In this document: positions 9,692 to 20,664 of the stretch, in pieces
Position numbering within the stretch: the stretch's first letter is position 1
Layout of the letters: every line of letters begins with the position of its first letter
Source of the DNA: Ancylobacter tetraedralis
GTDB lineage: Bacteria; Pseudomonadota; Alphaproteobacteria; Rhizobiales; Xanthobacteraceae
Assembly (NCBI RefSeq): GCF_014195655.1
Contig: NZ_JACICD010000001.1
Coordinates: forward strand, 224,682-288,681
Direction of reading: 5' to 3'
Length of the DNA stretch: 64,000 bases
Made by a program: the position numbers and the translations under genes
The notes under the pieces: model-generated
What the model was told of the DNA's origin: nothing
The model's database searches: none
The model's input: the letters and a program-made list of their open reading frames with translations, nothing else

Positions 9692-11611
9692 TCATGCCGC
9701 ACCGGGCGTCGCATCAGTATCGCCCGCTTTGCCGCCGGCGCCACCCCCGATACCGGTGGGGATACCAAGCCGTCGATGCGCCTCACCCAGCGTCGCGATG
9801 AGGTCGGCGCCGACGAAGATGAAGCCGTCAACGCCGGCGGTGCGCCAGTCGCCTTCGTCCGCGCCCGGCCGCCCGGCCAGAAGTACGGTGTCCGCGCCGG
9901 CCTCCTTGAGCGCGGCCACCGCCGCCCGGCCCCATCGCGCATAGACTTCGTCCGAGGAGGCGAGGCAGGCCAGCCGGGCGCCGGAGGCGCGGAAGCCGTC
10001 CGCCAGTGCCACGGCGTCGGCGAAGCCGTCCCCCACGGGTGCCGCGATGCCGCCCGCCTCCAGGAAGGCCTTGGCGAAGCCGGCGCGGGCGGTGAAGTCG
10101 GCCGGCGCGCCAAGGGTGGCGAGGAAGGCGGTCGGCGCCGGGTGCGCGCGCTCGGCCGCGTCGCGCAGGCGCTCGAACGGCTCGGCGAGGCGGTGCGGCA
10201 GCAGCGGCTCGCACAGGAGCGCGCCCTCCGCCGGCGCCGCCGCTGTCATCTGGCGGGCCGGCGCCAGCACGTTCGGCACGCCTTCGCCCAGGGCCGCGAA
10301 TTCCGACGTGCCCGTGAGGGGCAGGCGACGGGTGGCGATGTCCTGCATCCGCGCGGCACGGGCGGTGGCGAGGCGCCGGGCCCATCCGCCCGAGGTCAGG
10401 CTTTCCACCATGCCGCCCTCCTGTTCGATGGCGCGGAACAGCGCCCAGGCGCTCGCGGCGAGCGTTTCGGTGCGCTCCTCGATGGCGCCCGCCCCGGCGC
10501 CGGGGTCGGCGACGCGATGAATGTTGGATTCGGCGAGGAGGATCAGCTGCGTGTTGCGGGCGAGGCGGCGGGCGGCGTCATCGGGCAGGCCGAGCGCCTG
10601 CGTGAAGGGCAGCACGGTGAGGCTGTCCGCGCCGCCGACGCCGGCGGCGAAGGCGGCGATGGTGCCGCGCAGGAGGTTCACATAAGGGTCGCGCCGGGTG
10701 AGGGAACGCCACGCCGTTTCCATGTGGACCGCCACCGGCCCGGCCTCGACGCGGCAGGCCGCGAGCATCGCCGTCCATAGAAGGCGGAAGGCGCGCGGCT
10801 TGGCCTGCGTGCCGAACTGGTCGACATCGGCGGTCAGCGTCACCTCGATGGCGCCGGCGGCGGCCTCCAGCGACAGGCCGGCGGCCTCCAGCGCCCGCAG
10901 ATAGGCGGCGGCGGTTGCCAGCACGGCGGCGAGTTCCTGCGCGTCGGTGGCGCCCGCCGCGTGGTGCAGCCGCCCGTCCGCCCGCACCATCGGGGCCGTG
11001 AAACCACGGGCGGTGAGCGTGCCGACCGTCTGGCCGAGCCGGGCGGACAGCGCCTCCCATTCGATCGGCGCGGCCCCGAGCGCGGCGAAATCGCCGATCG
11101 GATCGAGCCCGAAGCGGATGTCGAGCCTGGCGGGGTCCTGCTTCTCGAACAGGCGGGCGAGCGCGAGGGCGATGTCGCGCGCCTGATAGTGCCCGGCCTC
11201 GACGCGCAGGGTGACGAGATCGGGCAGCACCCCGGCGAGCGCCTGCAGCAGTTCCTCGTGCCGGGCCGGCAGGCCGAAGCCGGCCGCGGAGGGGGCGGAG
11301 GCGAAGACGAGGCTCGCCCCGTCCGCCCCGCCGTCGAGATCCTCCAGCAGCTGCGCGTTGGCGGCCGCCGGGTCGGCATGGTCGATCCGCGCGATCACCC
11401 GCCACGGCGCCCCGGCCGGCCGGCCGGCGATGGGCGCGGCGTTCGGCCGGCGCGCCGGCAGGGCGTCGAGCGTGATGCCATCGGCCGTGCGCGTGACCAT
11501 GCGCTTGTCATAGGGAGCGCCCTTGAGCACGCCGTCGACCAGCTTCAGCCAGTCCTCGCGGCGCGCGGCCGGGAAGGCGGCGAGATCAGGCATAGGCGTT
11601 GCGTGGTCCAC
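9692..11611 (-). CDS. mutA: Methylmalonyl-CoA mutase small subunit
   Basis: Non-catalytic partner of MutB, 639 residues. It shares the mutase barrel fold (RNTQLILLAESNIHRVADPGAGAGAIEERTETLA), but its C-terminal cobalamin-like domain lacks the DxHxxG cobalt ligand motif, as is normal for this subunit. GTG start with an AGGGAG site seven bases upstream; an internal ATG six codons later is possible. It lies 22 bases after pccA, in the direction of transcription, so carboxylase and mutase are probably co-expressed. Confidence 0.94.
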   Translation of the reverse strand: MDHATPMPDLAAFPAARREDWLKLVDGVLKGAPYDKRMVTRTADGITLDALPARRPNAAPIAGRPAGAPWRVIARIDHADPAAANAQLLEDLDGGADGASLVFASAPSAAGFGLPARHEELLQALAGVLPDLVTLRVEAGHYQARDIALALARLFEKQDPARLDIRFGLDPIGDFAALGAAPIEWEALSARLGQTVGTLTARGFTAPMVRADGRLHHAAGATDAQELAAVLATAAAYLRALEAAGLSLEAAAGAIEVTLTADVDQFGTQAKPRAFRLLWTAMLAACRVEAGPVAVHMETAWRSLTRRDPYVNLLRGTIAAFAAGVGGADSLTVLPFTQALGLPDDAARRLARNTQLILLAESNIHRVADPGAGAGAIEERTETLAASAWALFRAIEQEGGMVESLTSGGWARRLATARAARMQDIATRRLPLTGTSEFAALGEGVPNVLAPARQMTAAAPAEGALLCEPLLPHRLAEPFERLRDAAERAHPAPTAFLATLGAPADFTARAGFAKAFLEAGGIAAPVGDGFADAVALADGFRASGARLACLASSDEVYARWGRAAVAALKEAGADTVLLAGRPGADEGDWRTAGVDGFIFVGADLIATLGEAHRRLGIPTGIGGGAGGKAGDTDATPGAA

Positions 11612-11633
11612 GGCGGGGCTCCCTCGGCTTTCC

Positions 11634-13649
<2,016 letters not shown>

Positions 13650-13661
13650 TCTTGCTCCATT

Positions 13662-13955
13662 CTAATTAACTCCCCGACGCTCTTGTAAAATTTCAGTTAC
13701 ACGACCGGGATTTATGTTAAATATCGCGGCGATCTGGGCCGCAGTAAGGTCTGTCGTATCTGCAAGCTCTATGACATTGTTCTTTGTATTGATAGTCACA
13801 GGGTTCGACCGGGTTGGGCTCTTCCTAACTGGCGCCCGTCGAAACAGGTTGCCAATTGCCTCGCCAATCGCGTGAGCATCTTCCTGATTTCCCTCTTGAA
13901 TCAGCTTGCGATAAAGGTCGATTAGGATACGGCGGGCATGCGGAATATTGCTCAT
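13662..13955 (-). CDS. Small AT-rich helix-turn-helix protein lodged in the pcc operon
   Basis: A 97-residue protein without a known name. The N-terminal half is helical (MSNIPHARRILIDLYRKLIQEGN), followed by a basic linker (RRAPVRKSPTR). The C-terminus LTAAQIAAIFNINPGRVTEI (about 67-86) reads like a helix-turn-helix of the 'replication/phage regulator' style. Base composition is visibly lower in G+C than the flanking pccA and pccB, and codon use differs (ATA, TTA, AGG-type codons), which suggests acquisition. It fits exactly between pccB (68 bases) and pccA (12 bases) on the same strand. ATG chosen over a TTG five codons upstream. Confidence 0.7.
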   Translation of the reverse strand: MSNIPHARRILIDLYRKLIQEGNQEDAHAIGEAIGNLFRRAPVRKSPTRSNPVTINTKNNVIELADTTDLTAAQIAAIFNINPGRVTEILQERRGVN

Positions 13956-14023
13956 GGAAAAATACCCCAAGGGAATGGAAGTAAATTTCTGGCCGGATTC
14001 CGATTGCGTGTAAATAGGTCGTA

Positions 14024-15556
14024 CTAGAGCGGCAGATTGTCGTGCTTCTTCATGGGCGTCTCGACCTTCTTGGAGGCGAGCATGGACAGCGCGCGGGCGA
14101 GGCGCTTGCGGGTCGAGCGGGGGGTGATGACCTCGTCGATATAGCCGCGCTCGGCCGCCACGAACGGCGAGAGGAAGCGCTGCTCATATTCCTTCGTGCG
14201 CTCGGCGATCTTCTCGGGATCGTCGATATCGGCGCGGAAGATGATCTCCACCGCGCCCTTGGCGCCCATGACCGCGATCTGCGCGGTCGGCCAGGCGTAG
14301 TTCACGTCGCCGCCGACATGTTTGGAGGCCATCACGTCATAGGCGCCGCCGAAGGCCTTGCGGGTGATCACCGTCACCAGCGGCACGGTGGCCTGGCTAT
14401 AGGCGAAGAGCAGCTTGGCGCCGTGCTTGATGAGCCCGCCATATTCCTGCGACGTGCCGGGCAGGAAGCCGGGCACGTCGACCAGCGTGACGATCGGGAT
14501 CTCGAAGGCGTCGCAGAAGCGCACGAAGCGGGCGGCCTTGCGCGAGGCGTCGCTGTCGAGCACGCCGGCCAGCACCATTGGCTGGTTGGCGACGAAGCCC
14601 ACCGTGCGCCCCTCGATGCGGCCAAAGCCCGTGAGGATGTTGGCGGCGAAGCCTTGCTGGATCTCGAAGAAATCGCCCTCGTCGGTGAGCTTCCCGATCA
14701 GCTCCTTCATGTCATAGGGCTTGTTCGGGTTGTCCGGCACCAGCGTGTCGAGCGAGGCGTCCAGCCGCTCCGCCTCGTCGAAGCTCGGCCAGTGCGGCAC
14801 GCCGGACTGGTTGTTGGCGGGCAGGAAGTCGATCAGCCGGCGCATCTGAAGCAAGGCTTCGACATCGTTCTCATAGGCGCCGTCGGCCACGGAGGACCTG
14901 GTGGTGTGCACCTTGGCTCCGCCCAGTTCCTCCGATGTGACGGTCTCGTTGGTGACGGTCTTCACCACTTCCGGGCCGGTGACGAACATGTAGGAGGTGT
15001 CGCGCACCATGAAGATGAAGTCGGTCATGGCCGGCGAATAGACGTCGCCGCCCGCGCAGGGGCCCATGATGACGGAGATCTGCGGGATGACGCCGGAGGC
15101 CAGCACGTTGCGCTTGAACACCTCGCCATAGCCGCCGAGCGCCGCCACGCCTTCCTGGATACGCGCGCCGCCGGCATCGAACAGGCCGATGATGGGCGCG
15201 CGGGTGCGCAGCGCCATGTCCTGGATCTTGGTGATCTTCGCGGCATGCGCTTCCGAGAGCGAACCGCCGAACACGGTGAAGTCCTTGGCGAAAACGAACA
15301 CCTTGCGCCCGTTCACCGTTCCCCAGCCGATGACGACGCCATCTCCCGGCGTCTTCACCTTGGCCATGCCGAAATCGGTGCAGCGATGCTCGACGAAGGT
15401 GTCGAATTCCTCGAACGAGCCGGTGTCGAGCAGGAGCTCGATGCGCTCGCGGGCCGTGAGCTTGCCGCGCGTGTGCTGGGCGTCGATGCGCCGGACGCCG
15501 CCCCCGAGGCGGGCGCCGGCGCGGCGCTGTTCGAGCTCGTCGAGAATATGCTTCAT
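14024..15556 (-). CDS. pccB: Propionyl-CoA carboxylase beta subunit (carboxyltransferase)
   Basis: Carboxyltransferase of 510 residues, the usual length, starting [12 protein letters not shown]. It has both crotonase-like halves, with markers [52 protein letters not shown] and [11 protein letters not shown], the last typical of acyl-CoA carboxylase beta chains. It moves CO2 from carboxybiotin on PccA to propionyl-CoA. First gene of the minus-strand propionate operon, divergent from the PccR regulator, with AT-rich inverted and direct repeats upstream at 15631-15675. Confidence 0.96.
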   Translation of the reverse strand: MKHILDELEQRRAGARLGGGVRRIDAQHTRGKLTARERIELLLDTGSFEEFDTFVEHRCTDFGMAKVKTPGDGVVIGWGTVNGRKVFVFAKDFTVFGGSLSEAHAAKITKIQDMALRTRAPIIGLFDAGGARIQEGVAALGGYGEVFKRNVLASGVIPQISVIMGPCAGGDVYSPAMTDFIFMVRDTSYMFVTGPEVVKTVTNETVTSEELGGAKVHTTRSSVADGAYENDVEALLQMRRLIDFLPANNQSGVPHWPSFDEAERLDASLDTLVPDNPNKPYDMKELIGKLTDEGDFFEIQQGFAANILTGFGRIEGRTVGFVANQPMVLAGVLDSDASRKAARFVRFCDAFEIPIVTLVDVPGFLPGTSQEYGGLIKHGAKLLFAYSQATVPLVTVITRKAFGGAYDVMASKHVGGDVNYAWPTAQIAVMGAKGAVEIIFRADIDDPEKIAERTKEYEQRFLSPFVAAERGYIDEVITPRSTRKRLARALSMLASKKVETPMKKHDNLPL

Positions 15557-15630
15557 GGGGCGTTCCCTCGGACGTTTGTCGCCGTCGCGGCCACGTGCTT
15601 CGCTTCTAGGCCCTTGCGGGACAAAAGATA

Positions 15631-15675
15631 AGCTGTGAAAATGCGGATCGTGAAATTGTAAAAAATTCACAAAAT
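15631..15675. promoter_or_regulatory. AT-rich repeats in the pccB/pccR divergent region, candidate PccR operator
   Basis: Contains TGTGAAAA (15634-15641), GTGAA (15650-15654) and an inverted TTCAC (15666-15670) ending in ACAAAAT. PccR of Rhodobacter is reported to bind paired TTTGCAAA elements. The minus strand here reads TTTTGTGAA close to that form, with two mismatches in the core. Location 75-120 bases upstream of pccB fits an activator site. Confidence 0.4.
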
Positions 15676-15690
15676 CGATGGAGGGCACGT

Positions 15691-15802
15691 CTCCCGCTCC
15701 CCAATGGGGAGAGGGGTGGGGTGAGGGGCCTGCGCCGCGCCGCCATCGTGTCGCCCCTCACCGACCCGCTTCGCGGGCCACCTATCCCCGACAGGGAGAG
15801 GC
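15691..15802. repeat. Compound palindromic intergenic element
   Basis: Several nested hairpins: GGTGAGGGGC (15720-15729) with GCCCCTCACC (15753-15762), CCCGC-TTC-GCGGG (15765-15777), and flanking CTCCCC/GGGGAG pairs. The wording (CCCTCACC, ACCCGCTTCGCGGG, CTCCCC...GGGGAGAG) matches the dispersed palindromic elements common in alphaproteobacterial genomes. It sits directly in front of the pccR RBS. Confidence 0.65.
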
Positions 15803-15835
15803 AAAGGCGAAAGTCATCTGCGGGAGAAGGCCATC

Positions 15836-17284
15836 ATGTCCAAGAAGGTGTTTGCCGGCCACGCGGTGCGCAACGTGCGTGAGCGGCTCGGCCTGACCCA
15901 GATCGATTTCTCCCGGCGGCTGTCGCTGTCGCCGAGCTACATCAACCAGATCGAGAGCAACCAGCGCCCGGTGACGGCGGCAGTGCTGCTCGCGATCAGC
16001 CGCACCTTCGATCTGGATATTACACGCTTCGGCGCCGACGATCTCGATCGTATCGTTGCGGATCTGCGCGAGGCGCTGGCCGACCCGGTGTTTCGCGGGC
16101 TGGAACCGAGCCTGCAGGACCTGAAGAACGCCACCACCCATGCCCCGGCCTTCGCGCGCGCCTTCCTGCGCCTGCACGGCGCCATGCGCCGGCTGGAGGA
16201 GCGCCGCGCCGCGCTGGACGACGCGGTCATCTCCGTCGCGCGCGAGGTGGACGGCGCCGCCGTCCCCGAGGAGGCGCGCAACCTCGCTCCCTATGAGGAG
16301 GTGCGCGACCATTTCCACTATATCGACAATTACGTCGACGGTCTCGACCGCGCGGCGGAGGCGCGCAGCGCCGCGCTCGACCTGTTCGCGCGCGAGGATG
16401 CGGTGGCGCTGCTCACCCGGCATCTGCGCCAGCAGCACGATATCGTGGTGGACATGGCGCCGGCCGAGGATCTGGATGCGCCGCTGATCCGCTATGACCG
16501 GCATCGCCGCGCCGCCACGCTCGCGCGCGCGCAGGGCCGCGCCAGTCAGGCCTTCCGCCTCGCCACGCTGATCGCCCGCTTCGAGCAGAGCGATCTCATC
16601 GACCAGCATGTGAGCGATGCCGGCTTTCGCAGCACCACCGCGCGCGAGGTCTGCCGGCTGTCGCTGCAGAACTATTATGCCGGCGCGCTGATCCTGCCCT
16701 ATCGCCGCTTCGCCCGCCTCGCCCGCGAGAAGCGGCACGATCTCGATCTTCTCGCCGCCGTCACCGGGGCGAGCCTCGAACAGGTGTGCCACCGCCTTTC
16801 CACCCTGCAGCGGCCGGGCGAGAAGGGCGTGCCGTTCTATTTCCTGAAAGTCGACCGCGCCGGCAACGTCATCAAGCGCCACAGCGCCACGCGCTTCCAG
16901 TTCGCCCGCTATGGCGGCGCTTGCCCGGTGTGGAACGTGCACGAGGCCTTCGAGCAGCCGGCCCGCACGCTGGTTCAGGTGGGCGAGATGCCCGACAGCC
17001 TGCGCTATCTGTGCCTGGCGCGCGGCGCCTCCCGCCCCCCGCTCCGCCACGGCCAGCGCGAGCGGCGCTACGCGTTGGGGCTGGGCTGCGAAATCTCCTA
17101 TGCCGGCGAGATCGTCTATGCCGACGGGCTGGACCTCAAGGCCGCCCAGGCGGCGCCGCTGGGCGTCAATTGCCGCATCTGCCCGCGCGCCGCCTGTCCC
17201 GAGCGGGCCTTCCCGCCGCTCGACCGCGAGATCGTGCTCGATCCCGACCGGCGCGGCGTGGTGCCGTTCTCCGTGCGGGAATAG
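15836..17284 (+). CDS. pccR: Short-chain fatty acyl-CoA-responsive XRE regulator (ScfR/PccR family)
   Basis: A 482-residue regulator. The N-terminal XRE helix-turn-helix reads LTQIDFSRRLSLSPSYINQI (about 20-39). The middle is a long helical and IrrE-like region. The C-terminal DUF2083 domain carries RHSATRFQFARYGGACPVWN and the Cys motif NCRICPRAACPERAFPP. In Rhodobacter a member of this family, PccR, activates propionyl-CoA carboxylase genes and senses short-chain acyl-CoA; the same gene order here supports that role. A GGGAGAAGG RBS fixes the ATG. It probably binds the intergenic repeats at 15631-15675. Confidence 0.88.
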   Translation: MSKKVFAGHAVRNVRERLGLTQIDFSRRLSLSPSYINQIESNQRPVTAAVLLAISRTFDLDITRFGADDLDRIVADLREALADPVFRGLEPSLQDLKNATTHAPAFARAFLRLHGAMRRLEERRAALDDAVISVAREVDGAAVPEEARNLAPYEEVRDHFHYIDNYVDGLDRAAEARSAALDLFAREDAVALLTRHLRQQHDIVVDMAPAEDLDAPLIRYDRHRRAATLARAQGRASQAFRLATLIARFEQSDLIDQHVSDAGFRSTTAREVCRLSLQNYYAGALILPYRRFARLAREKRHDLDLLAAVTGASLEQVCHRLSTLQRPGEKGVPFYFLKVDRAGNVIKRHSATRFQFARYGGACPVWNVHEAFEQPARTLVQVGEMPDSLRYLCLARGASRPPLRHGQRERRYALGLGCEISYAGEIVYADGLDLKAAQAAPLGVNCRICPRAACPERAFPPLDREIVLDPDRRGVVPFSVRE

Positions 17285-17509
17285 TGCGCAACGCGTGGCC
17301 GCGGCGACGGACGGGCGAGGGTGGAAGGGGACATGAACTCCGCTGAACCGGCGTGATCCGGCGCCTCCCGCGGTCACGCTTTCTCGTTGTTCACTCGACG
17401 TTACGTAAGGAATATTGGCCGAATATTCAAGAATTCCCGCAACAATTTCGCCCGAAGACAGTGATATCCGCTGGGTCATCTCCGGGGGGGCCGGACATGT
17501 GCTTGGGGG

Positions 17510-18298
17510 GTGAAAGTGAGAAAGCTGTGGCTGGGCGGGCTGCTCGTGCTGTCCCTCGCGGCGGGGGGCAGCATCCCCGCCGATGCTGACGGGAAGGGCG
17601 GCCTGCCGGTGGATCTCGAACTGGTCATCGCGGCCGACGTGTCGACCTCGATGGATCGCGTGGAGAAGGATCTGCAGCGGGACGGCTTCATTGCCGCCTT
17701 CCGCGACGCGCAGGTGCATCGGGCCATCGCGCTCGGCCCGCTCGGACGCATCGCCGTGACCTATATCGAATGGGGCGGCTCCGACCGGCAGAGGGTCGTG
17801 GTTCCCTGGACACGGATCGACAGCCCGGAGGCGGCACGGGCCTTCGCCGACCGTCTCGCCGAAGTCTCGCCGGGCCGGCTGACCTACGGCACCAATATGG
17901 GCGACGCCATTGTGTTCGGCCTCGGCCAGCTCGGCCAGTCGGGCTTCGCCGGCACCCGCAAGGCGATCGACATATCGGGCGACGGCAAGAGCAATCGCGG
18001 CCGTCCGCTTCACCTCGCGCGCGCGGCCGCGCTTGCCCGGGGCGTGGTCATCAACGGCCTGCCGATCGTCTATGACGACGAAGCCCCCGAGACCGTGTCC
18101 TTCGTGGAGACCCCCGACGGCAAGGTTCCGCCCGAGGAACTGATCGATTATTTCCTGCAGGAGGTCATCGGTGGCCCCGGCGCCTTCGTCATGCCGGTGA
18201 TGAACCGCCAGCTCTATGGCGAGGCGATCCGCGCCAAGCTGGTGCGCGAGATCGCCGATGGGCCGATGGAGCCGCGCTTCTCGGCGGCGCCGCGCTGA
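17510..18298 (+). CDS. Exported DUF1194 (VWA-like) protein
   Basis: A 262-residue protein with an N-terminal signal peptide (LWLGGLLVLSLAAGGSIPADA). The DUF1194 domain begins PVDLELVIAADVSTSMD; DVSTS (43-47) corresponds to the metal-ion-dependent adhesion site of von Willebrand A domains, with later motif parts YGTNMGDAI and DISGDGKSN. The function of the family is unknown; binding of a protein partner in the periplasm is the usual inference. GTG start at 17510; another GTG at 17516 has better spacing to the GGGGGG tract. It stands alone, followed by a convergent regulator gene. Confidence 0.85.
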   Translation: MKVRKLWLGGLLVLSLAAGGSIPADADGKGGLPVDLELVIAADVSTSMDRVEKDLQRDGFIAAFRDAQVHRAIALGPLGRIAVTYIEWGGSDRQRVVVPWTRIDSPEAARAFADRLAEVSPGRLTYGTNMGDAIVFGLGQLGQSGFAGTRKAIDISGDGKSNRGRPLHLARAAALARGVVINGLPIVYDDEAPETVSFVETPDGKVPPEELIDYFLQEVIGGPGAFVMPVMNRQLYGEAIRAKLVREIADGPMEPRFSAAPR

Positions 18299-18319
18299 AG
18301 CCCCTTCGCGTACGGGCTC

Positions 18320-19072
18320 TCAGCGTGGTTCGCGCGGATAGACGATGATCGACAGATAGGTCATCGGCCGCACCAGCAACTGCTCCGGCCCGTGCGTGGC
18401 GGCGGAATCGAACAGCAGCGAATCGCCCGGCCGCAGGTGATAGGAGCGGTCGCCGTGGCGGTAGACCACCTCGCCCGACAGCATGTGGATGAACTCCACG
18501 CCGGCATGGGCGAAGCCGGTATAGGGCACGGCCTCCTCGCTGAGCGTGATGAGATAGGGCTCCACCGCCACCTCGCCGCCCAGCGCGTGGCCGAGCAACT
18601 CATACTGGTGCCCCACCTTGGTGCCGCGCCGCTCGATATGCACGCCCTGTCCGGCCGGCACGAAGGAGCAGTCCCGCTTCTCCTCGAAACTGGAGAACAG
18701 GGTGGAGATCGGCACGTTCAGCACGTTTGAAATCGCCTGCAACGTGGAAAGCGAGGGGGAGATCAGCCCGTTCTCGATCTTGGACAGCATGCCGACCGAG
18801 ATGCCGGCCGCGCTGGCGAGATCGGAGACGGTGAGGTCGAGGTCGCGGCGGATCGCCCGAACCTGAAGGCCGAGCGCCTGTTCCAGCGTGCGCTCATTGG
18901 CGCCCGGCGCGCCTGAGCCCGTGCGCAGATCGTCGGCGGCCGGCTCGATTCCCGTGGTTTCCGCCGACGCGGCGCTCTTGGCCGCACCCTCGCTCTTGCC
19001 CTCGCTCTTGGCCGCACCCTTGCCCGCCCCTTTGGCCGTATCCTTGCCCCGCTTCTGCTGCGCCTCGCCCAA
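18320..19072 (-). CDS. XRE-family regulator with C-terminal cupin sensor domain
   Basis: About 250 residues. A Lys/Ser/Gly/Ala-rich N-terminal extension with repeated KSEG units precedes the XRE domain (LTVSDLASAAGISVGMLSKI) and a cupin (PYTGFAHAGVEFIHMLSGEV, YHLRPGDSLLFDSAATHGPEQL). Such proteins sense a small carboxylate or amine in the cupin. The TTG at 19072 has a GGAGGG site nine bases upstream; a second TTG at 19123 is possible. The gene is divergent from sthA, so transhydrogenase may be its target, but this is only positional. Low-complexity N-terminal length may vary between relatives. Confidence 0.82.
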   Translation of the reverse strand: MGEAQQKRGKDTAKGAGKGAAKSEGKSEGAAKSAASAETTGIEPAADDLRTGSGAPGANERTLEQALGLQVRAIRRDLDLTVSDLASAAGISVGMLSKIENGLISPSLSTLQAISNVLNVPISTLFSSFEEKRDCSFVPAGQGVHIERRGTKVGHQYELLGHALGGEVAVEPYLITLSEEAVPYTGFAHAGVEFIHMLSGEVVYRHGDRSYHLRPGDSLLFDSAATHGPEQLLVRPMTYLSIIVYPREPR

Positions 19073-19244
19073 TGTCCGATTCCCTCCCCAGTCCTCCCAC
19101 GATGGGACCGCGATCGCCGGCAAAAGCCAAGCCCCGAATCCGGCGCTTCATGGTGGTCGCGCGCCGAATTGTCATGTCTCCTTGGCATTCATCGTGCATC
19201 GACGAAAGCCCTGTTTCCCTTTTGCCAGCGAGCACCCGGTCTCC

Positions 19245-20639
19245 ATGTACGACTTCGATATGATCGTGATCGGCAGCGGCCCCTCGGGTCGGCGTGCCGC
19301 GGTGCAGGCCGCCAAGATCGGCAAGTCGGTTCTCGTCGTGGAAAAGGGCCGCCGCGTCGGTGGCGTTTCGGTGCATACCGGCACCATCCCCTCCAAGACC
19401 CTGCGCGAAACCGTGCTCAACCTCTCCGGCTGGCGCGAGCGTGGTTTCTATGGCCGGTCCTACCGGGTGAAGCAGGATATCGGCGCGGCGGACCTGCTGG
19501 CGCGGCTGCACAAGACACTCGACCATGAAGTCGAGGTGCTTGAACACCAGTTCAGCCGCAACGGAGTGAAGACCGCGCGCGGCGAGGCGCGGTTCGTCGA
19601 TCCGCACACGGTCGAGATCACCGAGGAGAACGGCGATGTCGACCTCGTTACCGGCGCGCATGTGCTGATTGCGGTCGGCACCCGTCCGTTCCGCCCGGAT
19701 TATGTGCCGTTCAACGCGACGAGCGTGTTCGACAGCGACGAGATCGTCGACCTGCCGCGCCTGCCGCGCAGCCTGGCGGTGATCGGCGCGGGCGTGATCG
19801 GCGTCGAATATGCCTCCATCTTCAGCGCGCTCGACGTGTCGGTGACGCTGATCGAGCCGCGCAACAGCTTTCTCGACTTCATCGACAAGGAACTGATCGA
19901 GGAATTCACCCACGAATTGCGCGACCGCAATGTCGGCCTGAGATTTGGCGCTGCCGTCAGCAAGATCGAGCTGGGTGCCGACGAGCGCCCCATCTGCCGG
20001 CTCGCCGACGGGCGCACGGTGCATACCGACATGCTGCTCTTCGCCGCCGGCCGCGTGGGCGCCACCGACCGGCTCGATCTGGAAAATGCCGGGCTTGCCG
20101 TGGATCATCGCGGCCGCATCGCGGTGGAGCCGCGCACCTTGCAGACGGCGGTGCCGCATATCTATGCCGCCGGCGACGTGATCGGCTTTCCCAGCCTCGC
20201 CTCCACCTCCATGGAGCAGGGCCGCGTCGCCGCCTGCCATGCCTTCGGTCTGGAGCCGCCGCCGCCGCCGGAATTCTTCCCCTACGGCATCTATTCGGTG
20301 CCCGAAATCTCCACCGTGGGCATGACCGAGGAAGAGGTGCGCCGCCGGCAGATCCCCTACGAATGCGGCATCGCCCGCTTCCGCGAGACCTCGCGCGGCC
20401 ACATCATGGGGCTGAATAACGGGATGATGAAGATGATCTTCTCGGTGAAGTCGCGCCGCCTGCTCGGCGTGCACATCGTCGGCGAAGGCGCCACAGAGCT
20501 GATCCATATCGGCCAGGCGGTGCTCAACCTGAAGGGCACGATCGACTACTTCATCGAGAACACCTTCAACTACCCGACCCTCGCCGAGGCCTACAAGATC
20601 GCCGGGCTGGATGCCTGGAACCGCATGCCGAGGGCGTGA
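19245..20639 (+). CDS. sthA: Soluble (Si-specific) NAD(P)+ transhydrogenase
   Basis: Cytoplasmic FAD enzyme of 464 residues transferring hydride between NADPH and NAD+. It has the FAD loop GSGPSGRRAA near the N-terminus, the NAD(P) loop VIGAGVIGVEYAS and the second FAD block TAVPHIYAAGDVIG. It belongs to the disulfide-reductase superfamily. The redox-active CxxxxC is absent and the sequence reads HTGTIPSKTL instead, the hallmark that separates SthA from lipoamide dehydrogenase. Length agrees with E. coli SthA. The upstream open frame without Met-supported homology is ignored. Confidence 0.93.
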   Translation: MYDFDMIVIGSGPSGRRAAVQAAKIGKSVLVVEKGRRVGGVSVHTGTIPSKTLRETVLNLSGWRERGFYGRSYRVKQDIGAADLLARLHKTLDHEVEVLEHQFSRNGVKTARGEARFVDPHTVEITEENGDVDLVTGAHVLIAVGTRPFRPDYVPFNATSVFDSDEIVDLPRLPRSLAVIGAGVIGVEYASIFSALDVSVTLIEPRNSFLDFIDKELIEEFTHELRDRNVGLRFGAAVSKIELGADERPICRLADGRTVHTDMLLFAAGRVGATDRLDLENAGLAVDHRGRIAVEPRTLQTAVPHIYAAGDVIGFPSLASTSMEQGRVAACHAFGLEPPPPPEFFPYGIYSVPEISTVGMTEEEVRRRQIPYECGIARFRETSRGHIMGLNNGMMKMIFSVKSRRLLGVHIVGEGATELIHIGQAVLNLKGTIDYFIENTFNYPTLAEAYKIAGLDAWNRMPRA

Positions 20640-20640
20640 G

Positions 20641-20664
20641 GGTGGGGCTCAGCCTCACCCCACC
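20641..20664. terminator. Hairpin between convergent sthA and folD
   Basis: GGTGGGG (20641-20647) pairs with CCCCACC (20658-20664) across a 10-base loop, directly after sthA and overlapping the folD stop. No T tract on either strand; it may act in both directions. Confidence 0.35.

Noticed and set aside
9670-10113. Upstream extension of the 122-residue secreted protein
   Set aside because: The extension lies inside mutA in another frame, is Pro/Arg/Ser-rich and would bury the signal peptide.
19245-20639. Dihydrolipoamide dehydrogenase or mercuric reductase
   Set aside because: The redox-active cysteine pair is absent (GTIPSK instead of CIPSK), which marks the soluble transhydrogenase.
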